Below are positions 60,400 to 64,000 of a stretch of 64,000 bases of DNA, piece after piece. The position numbers were made by a program, and so were the translations under genes. Every line of letters begins with the position of its first letter. Within the stretch, counting starts at the first letter, position 1. Where the stretch lies: contig NZ_JBLZMW010000011.1 of NCBI RefSeq assembly GCF_048553275.1, forward strand, positions 108,201-172,200. Reading direction: 5' to 3'. The DNA comes from Pacificoceanicola sp048553275. GTDB lineage: Bacteria; Pseudomonadota; Alphaproteobacteria; Rhodobacterales; Rhodobacteraceae. Under the pieces are notes generated by a model that was not told where the DNA came from, searched no databases, and saw only the letters and a list, made by a program, of their open reading frames with translations.

Positions 60400-61528
60400 G
60401 GTATTTTCAAATCTGGTGTTCGGCGATTATCATGCGGCGGCCTGATCTGGTGCTGATGGCTTGATGCCGTTTATGAAATCGACGCCATCGATAACGTCGG
60501 CGAGATGAGCCAAGCCGCGCATCTTGCGCCAGCTTCTCCGGGCGCATTCTCCGAGCTTGAATATCATGTGGAGCATGACATCCCGGCTGAGGCAGCCTTT
60601 GGTACGCTTGGCCGGGTGCCGGATGGTGGCGAAGGCGCTTTCTATCGGGTTTGAAGTCCGGATGCTCTGCCAATGCTGGGCCGGGAAGTCGTAGAAGGTC
60701 ATCAGTTCACCGCGATCTTTCACCAGGCATTCGGTGGCCTTTGGATGTTTGGCCTCGAACATGTCCACGAATGGATCGAAGGCGGCATGAGCGTCTTCAC
60801 GGGTCTCGGCCTGCCAACCTCTCGGGACATTTCCTTTGGAAATGCCCTGCCGGTCAATGGATATCGTGAAGCATCTTCCTGGCCTTCGGTTGGGTGCGCC
60901 TGGGCAGATAGTTCAGGAGATTGCCGGTCTTGTGCATCCAACAGCGTTGTGGCGGGTGGAGGGGAAGACCTTTTCCAAGCCGGCCCAGAACCCCATGGCC
61001 CTGTCGCCGGTGTCCAGTTTGGGCGCGGTCAGGCCAGGCGCTTTCAGCGCCAGAAGCACCTCACGCCAGCTTTGGGTGCTTTCGCGGACGCCGTCCTCGA
61101 TAGCCAAAAAATGCTTCTCACCCCGGGCGCTGACCCCGATGACGACTAAGGCGCAGAGCCGGTCTTCCGAGCCGCGCAGGCCGCTGTAAATGCCATCCGC
61201 CCACACATAGACCCATTCATCGCGGCCAAGGTCGGCCTTGCGCCAGGCGTCATAGTCTGTCGCCCATTGCGTCTTCAGGCGCGCTACCGTCCTGGTTGAG
61301 AAACCACTCGCATCTGGGCCAAGCAACGCTTTGAGCGCCGCGCCCATCTCACCCGTCGAGACGCCCTTCAGGCACAACCACGGAAACGCCGCCTCTATGG
61401 ATTTGGCTTGGGGACATAGGGCGCGACCAGCGCCGAGCGGAATGTCACGGGCTTGCCGTCCTCGGCGCGGACTTTCGGTACCTTCACCGTGACCGGGCCG
61501 CTCCCGGTTTGCAGGGCGCGTTCGGGGT
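60400..61528 (-). mobile_element. IS256-family remnant, cut by an IS5-type insertion
   Basis: The minus strand encodes mutator-type (IS256) transposase in broken frames. The 3' end lies just after the stop at 60430; the left terminal repeat is probably in the AT-rich stretch near 60400-60425. The 5' part of the element is missing because the chimeric IS5 element starts at 61529. Confidence 0.75.
60430..61528 (-). pseudogene. IS256-type transposase, frameshifted and 5'-truncated
   Basis: Three frames carry successive parts. 61395-61528 has RALQTGSGPVTVKVPKVRAE. 60913-61400 has KSIEAAFPWLCLKGVSTGEM, the catalytic-core VYVWADGIYSGLRG (DDE Asp) and LDTGDRAMGFW. 60430-60768 has the C-terminal IRTSNPIESAFATIRHPAKR with the DDE glutamate region. 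At least two frameshifts and a degenerate stretch near 60770-60930 separate them, so no active transposase can be made. Confidence 0.85.
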
Positions 61529-62042
61529 GGCATTGTTGCAGAAGTGTCGGGTAGGGCGTGACGACCCCTTCGCCCGTAGGGGCTATGCGACGCGTACGAT
61601 CTCGGCGGTGCCGAGGGCCGAGAAGCTGTTGATGAGGGCGATGCGGATGTGGATTTCGGCGGTCTGGCGGTCGGGGTCTCTGGCGGCGATGCGATCGCCG
61701 AAGGCTTTCAGGCAGCGCATCTTGGCTTCGACCCGACTTCGGGCGTGATATCCCGTCCAGCGCTTCCAGAAGGCCCGGCCGTAGTATCGGGTGGCGCGCA
61801 GGGTTTCGTTGCGGAAGCATGCCGCCGGGCAATCTTCCTTCCACAATCGACCATTCTTGCGGATCGGAATGATTGGGACTGCGTCGCGCGCGAGGATCGC
61901 GCTGTGGCACCGACGCGTGTCATAGGCCCCATCCATTGCCCGGCAGTGCATTGCGCAGCAATGTTCCGAGTATCCGTGATGATCAAGCGGGTTCTGGAGC
62001 CCATTTCCTGCCGTCTCTTATCAAAGCGTTCGCCAAGACGAC
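61529..62042. repeat. Direct repeat A of a >=514-bp duplicated segment
   Basis: 61529-62042 and 63487-64000 align base for base with no gaps and the same orientation. I see few differences: three near the left end (61551-61583), one T/C at about 61872, a cluster at the hairpin 61947-61965, and one T/G near 62020. The second copy runs off the window, so the full repeat may be longer. Confidence 0.9.
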
Positions 62043-62359
62043 GAGCTTTCTCATCACGGCGGTCATGGCGAGCTTGCGCGGCTTGCCGGCACGGGCCAGT
62101 CCAACCCGGACAGCCGAAGCAGGCTGGCCACCATGCCGGAGGTCTGTCGCAAGGGAAGCTTGAACGGAACCTTGATGGAGAGGCAGAATTGGAGCGCGGC
62201 ATCGGAAAGGACCGGCGGACGCCCAGGCCGTCCGTCGCGCGGCGCGAGCCAAGTCATCCCCTTATCGACCCAGATCAGCAGCGAACCGCGCTTCCGGAGT
62301 GATGCATTGTAGCTGGACCAGTTCGTGGTGCGATACCGGGCGGGAGGAGGCTTGCTCAT
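61583..62359 (-). pseudogene. IS5-family transposase, interrupted by foreign sequence
   Basis: The N-terminal part begins MSKPPPARYRTTNWSSYNAS and runs to GLDWPVP, as in IS5 transposases of this group. About residue 91 it switches to IS110-derived sequence. The C-terminal part resumes at DGAYDTRRCHSAIL and ends at ALGTAEIVRVA. The central catalytic aspartates are lost, so it is inactive. Confidence 0.82.
61983..62085 (-). pseudogene. C-terminal fragment of an IS110-family transposase
   Basis: The fragment RAGKPRKLAMTAVMRKLVV followed by LANALIRDGRKW and a stop at 61983 matches the conserved end of IS110/IS1111 transposases. About 40 bp of non-coding sequence and a hairpin (61949-61963) follow before IS5 sequence resumes. 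No other part of an IS110 element is present. Confidence 0.75.
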
Positions 62360-62425
62360 CCAACCCGCCCAACCGCATGGATTCCCGAAGTGAATCCTTC
62401 GCGGCCGGAGTTTTGCAACAACGGC

Positions 62426-62558
62426 GGCAGCCACCAACAATCCTCCGCAGGCCGAGCTGTCGGACGAGCTCCCGCGCCGCACGCGTGGTCGGAAGGCGCC
62501 AGTAGCAACGCAACTCTTCAAGGCTCGCAGTGCCGGTCGAAAAGTTGAAGTCGTACAT
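62426..62558 (-). pseudogene. 5' fragment of an unknown gene cut by the IS5 chimera
   Basis: An ATG at 62558 opens a frame (MYDFNFSTGTASLEELRCYW, then RLPTTRAARELVRQLG) that reads well for about 44 codons until the IS end at 62425 and then continues only into IS sequence. It looks like the beginning of a real, now disrupted gene; no family is recognised. A perfect 8-bp inverted repeat lies just upstream (62565-62587). Confidence 0.4.
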
Positions 62559-62564
62559 TACGCA

Positions 62565-62587
62565 CGACCTTTCTGCCCAAAAGGTCG
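62565..62587. promoter_or_regulatory. Inverted repeat CGACCTTT / AAAGGTCG upstream of the gene fragment
   Basis: Perfect 8-bp arms separated by 7 bp lie immediately upstream of the ATG at 62558 on the minus strand. They could be an operator or a hairpin in the leader. Confidence 0.4.
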
Positions 62588-62839
62588 CTGCGTTTCAGAT
62601 CGCGCAAAAGTAGAAAAATGAACGCTGGTTGCGATTTTTGTTGACAGGTAGGTTCGACGGCCAGAAATCCGCCAAGGCGCTTTTGTGAAAGGGAAAAAGT
62701 GTCCAAAAGTTGCCCAAGCAGGGTGTGATTCAGTGCGATTCGGTGAGGTTTTTGCAACTTTATGGAGATCAAAAATGAATTTACATGCCTGCGTTTTTTC
62801 CCTTGTCCTTCCTGTACTTGGGTGGTTATACCCGTCGGC

Positions 62840-62929
62840 GGAGACGTGGCCGAGTGGTCGAAGGCGCTCCCCTGCTAAGGGAGTAGGCGGGAAACCGTCT
62901 CGAGGGTTCGAATCCCTTCGTCTCCGCCA
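62840..62929 (+). tRNA. tRNA-Ser(GCU)
   Basis: A complete type II tRNA of 90 nt including encoded CCA. Acceptor stem GGAGACG/CGTCTCC, discriminator G, anticodon GCT at 62874-62876 in the loop of a CTCCC/GGGAG stem, a long variable arm (GGCGGGAAACCGTCT region) and T-loop GGTTCGAATCC. It decodes AGC/AGU. Its 3' end is a typical integrase attachment site, and an integrase remnant begins 57 bp downstream. Confidence 0.95.
62900..62929. other. Candidate attachment site at the 3' end of tRNA-Ser
   Basis: The T-arm and 3' acceptor strand of the tRNA (62900-62929) lie directly before an integrase gene in the same orientation, the usual arrangement after P4-type integrase insertion. The matching distal repeat would lie to the right of this window and cannot be seen. 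Confidence 0.5.
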
Positions 62930-62985
62930 GAAGCCCCTCTATTCGAGGTGTTTGGAAGCCAAAGCCACAAGGTTTCCACGGTTTT

Positions 62986-63486
62986 GTGATAGGTTGCCCA
63001 ACATCTGGCCTCAATCCACCCTCAAGAAATTGTGGGGTAGAACAGATAGACGGTTCACACTTTGAAAAGACGCCCGTAGGCAAAAAGCCGGGGCCACACA
63101 CTGAACGGCGACTCTCTGCGGCATTCGTCAAGACTGCGCCGCCCGGGCGGCATACGGACGGCGGGGGTCTTTATCTGGAAGTTGACCAATCGGGCGCGCG
63201 GCGTTGGCTTCTTCGCATAACGGTCAAAAAGCCGCGTCGGGATTATGGTCCTGGGTCGGCCAACGTCATCTCTCTGGCTGACGCGCGTGCCCAGGCGTTC
63301 GAGTTGCGGCGCGTAGCCGCTATGGGCGGCAGCCCAAGGGCGTATACTCGAGCCGGCGATGGGCAATGACCTTCGAAGTGATGGCTCGCCGCGTTCACGA
63401 GCGGAAGATCAAAGACAGGATGAACAACGGCAAGCATATTGCGCAGTGGATACAGACGCTCGAAACTTACGCCTTTCCCACAATTG
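62986..63486 (+). pseudogene. Tyrosine integrase (P4 type), frameshifted and truncated
   Basis: From a GTG at 62986, the frame has the DUF4102/arm-binding domain of phage-island integrases: RLSAAFVKTAPPGRHTDGGG, LYLEVDQSGARRW, then ISLADARAQAFELRRVAAMG. A stop at about 63369 is followed in another frame by TFEVMARRVHERKIKDRMN and QWIQTLETYAFPTIG, the start of the core-binding domain. At 63487 the IS5-type sequence replaces the rest, so the catalytic Arg/His/Tyr domain is absent. It marks an old integration event at tRNA-Ser. Confidence 0.85.
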
Positions 63487-64000
63487 GGCATTGTTGCAGA
63501 AGTGTCGGTTAGGGCGTGACGACCCCTTCCCCCGTAGGGTCTATGCGACGCGTACGATCTCGGCGGTGCCGAGGGCCGAGAAGCTGTTGATGAGGGCGAT
63601 GCGGATGTGGATTTCGGCGGTCTGGCGGTCGGGGTCTCTGGCGGCGATGCGATCGCCGAAGGCTTTCAGGCAGCGCATCTTGGCTTCGACCCGACTTCGG
63701 GCGTGATATCCCGTCCAGCGCTTCCAGAAGGCCCGGCCGTAGTATCGGGTGGCGCGCAGGGTTTCGTTGCGGAAGCATGCCGCCGGGCAATCTTCCTTCC
63801 ACAATCGACCATTCTTGCGGATCGGAATGACTGGGACTGCGTCGCGCGCGAGGATCGCGCTGTGGCACCGACGCGTGTCATAGGCCCCATCCATTGCCCG
63901 GCAGGCGATTGCGAAGCAATCTGCCGAGTATCCGTGATGATCAAGCGGGTTCTGGAGCCCATTTCCTGCCGTCTCTGATCAAAGCGTTCGCCAAGACGAC
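63487..64000 (-). mobile_element. Chimeric IS5/IS110 element (copy B), cut by window edge
   Basis: Starts with the same terminal GGCATTGTTGCAGAAGTGTC as copy A and continues collinearly to the window end. It includes the IS5 transposase C-terminus (stop at 63541, DGAYDTRRCHSAIL at about 63894), a hairpin (63907-63921) and the beginning of the IS110 tail. It is inserted into the integrase gene. The chimeric junction is therefore shared by both copies. Confidence 0.78.
63541..63894 (-). pseudogene. IS5-family transposase C-terminal part (copy B)
   Basis: Encodes DGAYDTRRCHSAILARDAVP through to ALGTAEIVRVA, with a single visible residue difference from copy A (VPVIP instead of VPIIP). Upstream of DGAY the sequence is not IS5 but hairpin plus IS110-type sequence, as in copy A. 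Cannot encode a full transposase in what is visible. Confidence 0.8.

Larger units (their letters stand above)
61529..62425 (-). mobile_element. Chimeric IS5-family element (copy A) with an IS110 tail inside
   Basis: The ends match each other as imperfect terminal repeats: GGCATTGTTGCAGAAGTGTC at 61529 and, reading inward from 62425 on the minus strand, GCCGTTGTTGCAAAACTCCGG. The ~897-bp unit holds the IS5 transposase N-terminus (62087-62359), then the C-terminal tail of an IS110-type transposase (61983 to about 62085), then the IS5 transposase C-terminus (61583 to about 61939). The middle of the IS5 gene is missing. It is inserted in the IS256 remnant. A second copy of at least 514 bp begins at 63487. 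Confidence 0.75.

Noticed and set aside
62518..62772. 84-codon minus-strand frame upstream of the gene fragment
   Set aside because: It overlaps the fragment's start and inverted repeat and has no recognisable domain or convincing start signal.

Overview
The window looks like a chromosomal segment of a high-GC alphaproteobacterium, most likely of the Rhodobacteraceae/Roseobacter type. The grounds are gene content (TRAP and tripartite tricarboxylate transporters, an isoquinoline-1-oxidoreductase-like molybdoenzyme, a non-phosphorylative deoxysugar pathway, IS5/IS110/IS256 remnants), GC-rich codon use and very compact operons joined by ATGA overlaps. No database search was possible; assignments rest on motifs, family knowledge and gene context.

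Layout. 1-2601: mprF, cut by the left edge. 2786-6010: a three-gene molybdenum hydroxylase operon (2Fe-2S subunit, Tat-exported molybdopterin subunit, dihaem cytochrome c) ending in a strong terminator. 7034-13073 (minus): a homoprotocatechuate meta-cleavage operon, hpaE / alarmone-hydrolase-like HD protein / hpaD / aromatic amino-acid decarboxylase / hpaG / hpaH, divergent from the MarR regulator hpaR across a perfect palindrome. 13691-21725: a tctCBA transporter with an aldehyde dehydrogenase and a Tm-1-like protein (minus), divergent from an IclR regulator and a class III aminotransferase; the substrate is unknown, probably an amine or carboxylate.

21769-33108: a deoxysugar module. A lactonase-type amidohydrolase on the minus strand faces a 12-gene plus-strand operon holding an ABC sugar importer, an enolase-superfamily dehydratase, a RhaM-type mutarotase, a Gfo/Idh oxidoreductase, a MaoC-like hydratase, a split UxaA pair, an SDR resembling 2-keto-3-deoxy-L-fuconate dehydrogenase, and an FAH-family diketo-acid hydrolase. 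Together these can take L-fucose or L-rhamnose to pyruvate plus lactate without phosphorylation. 33865-37077: a CaiB/BaiF CoA-transferase coupled to a solute-binding-like protein with no signal peptide, facing an IclR regulator across an 18-bp palindrome. 37082-46820: a TRAP transporter (minus), divergent from a DapA-family lyase, a GntR regulator, and leaderless GH78 alpha-L-rhamnosidase and GH38 alpha-mannosidase. The rhamnosidase could feed the deoxysugar module.

46858-53710: a redox module on the cell envelope. It has ApbE, a PepSY-membrane/flavodoxin/FNR fusion, a DUF2271 protein, an Asp-rich exported protein and a PepSY protein, with a divergent OmpR/EnvZ-type two-component pair. 53980-60022: a small orphan protein, an 841-residue beta-helix protein and a giant hybrid sensor kinase with two periplasmic solute-binding domains.

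60400-64000 is a decayed island edge. It contains an IS256 remnant, a chimeric IS5 element with an IS110 tail (present twice), a gene fragment, tRNA-Ser(GCU) and, just downstream of the tRNA, a broken integrase gene cut by the second chimeric IS copy. The most unusual signals are this duplicated IS5/IS110 chimera with a covarying hairpin, the PepSY/flavodoxin redox module, the leaderless solute-binding/CaiB pair and the deoxysugar operon with two or three alternative dehydratases.
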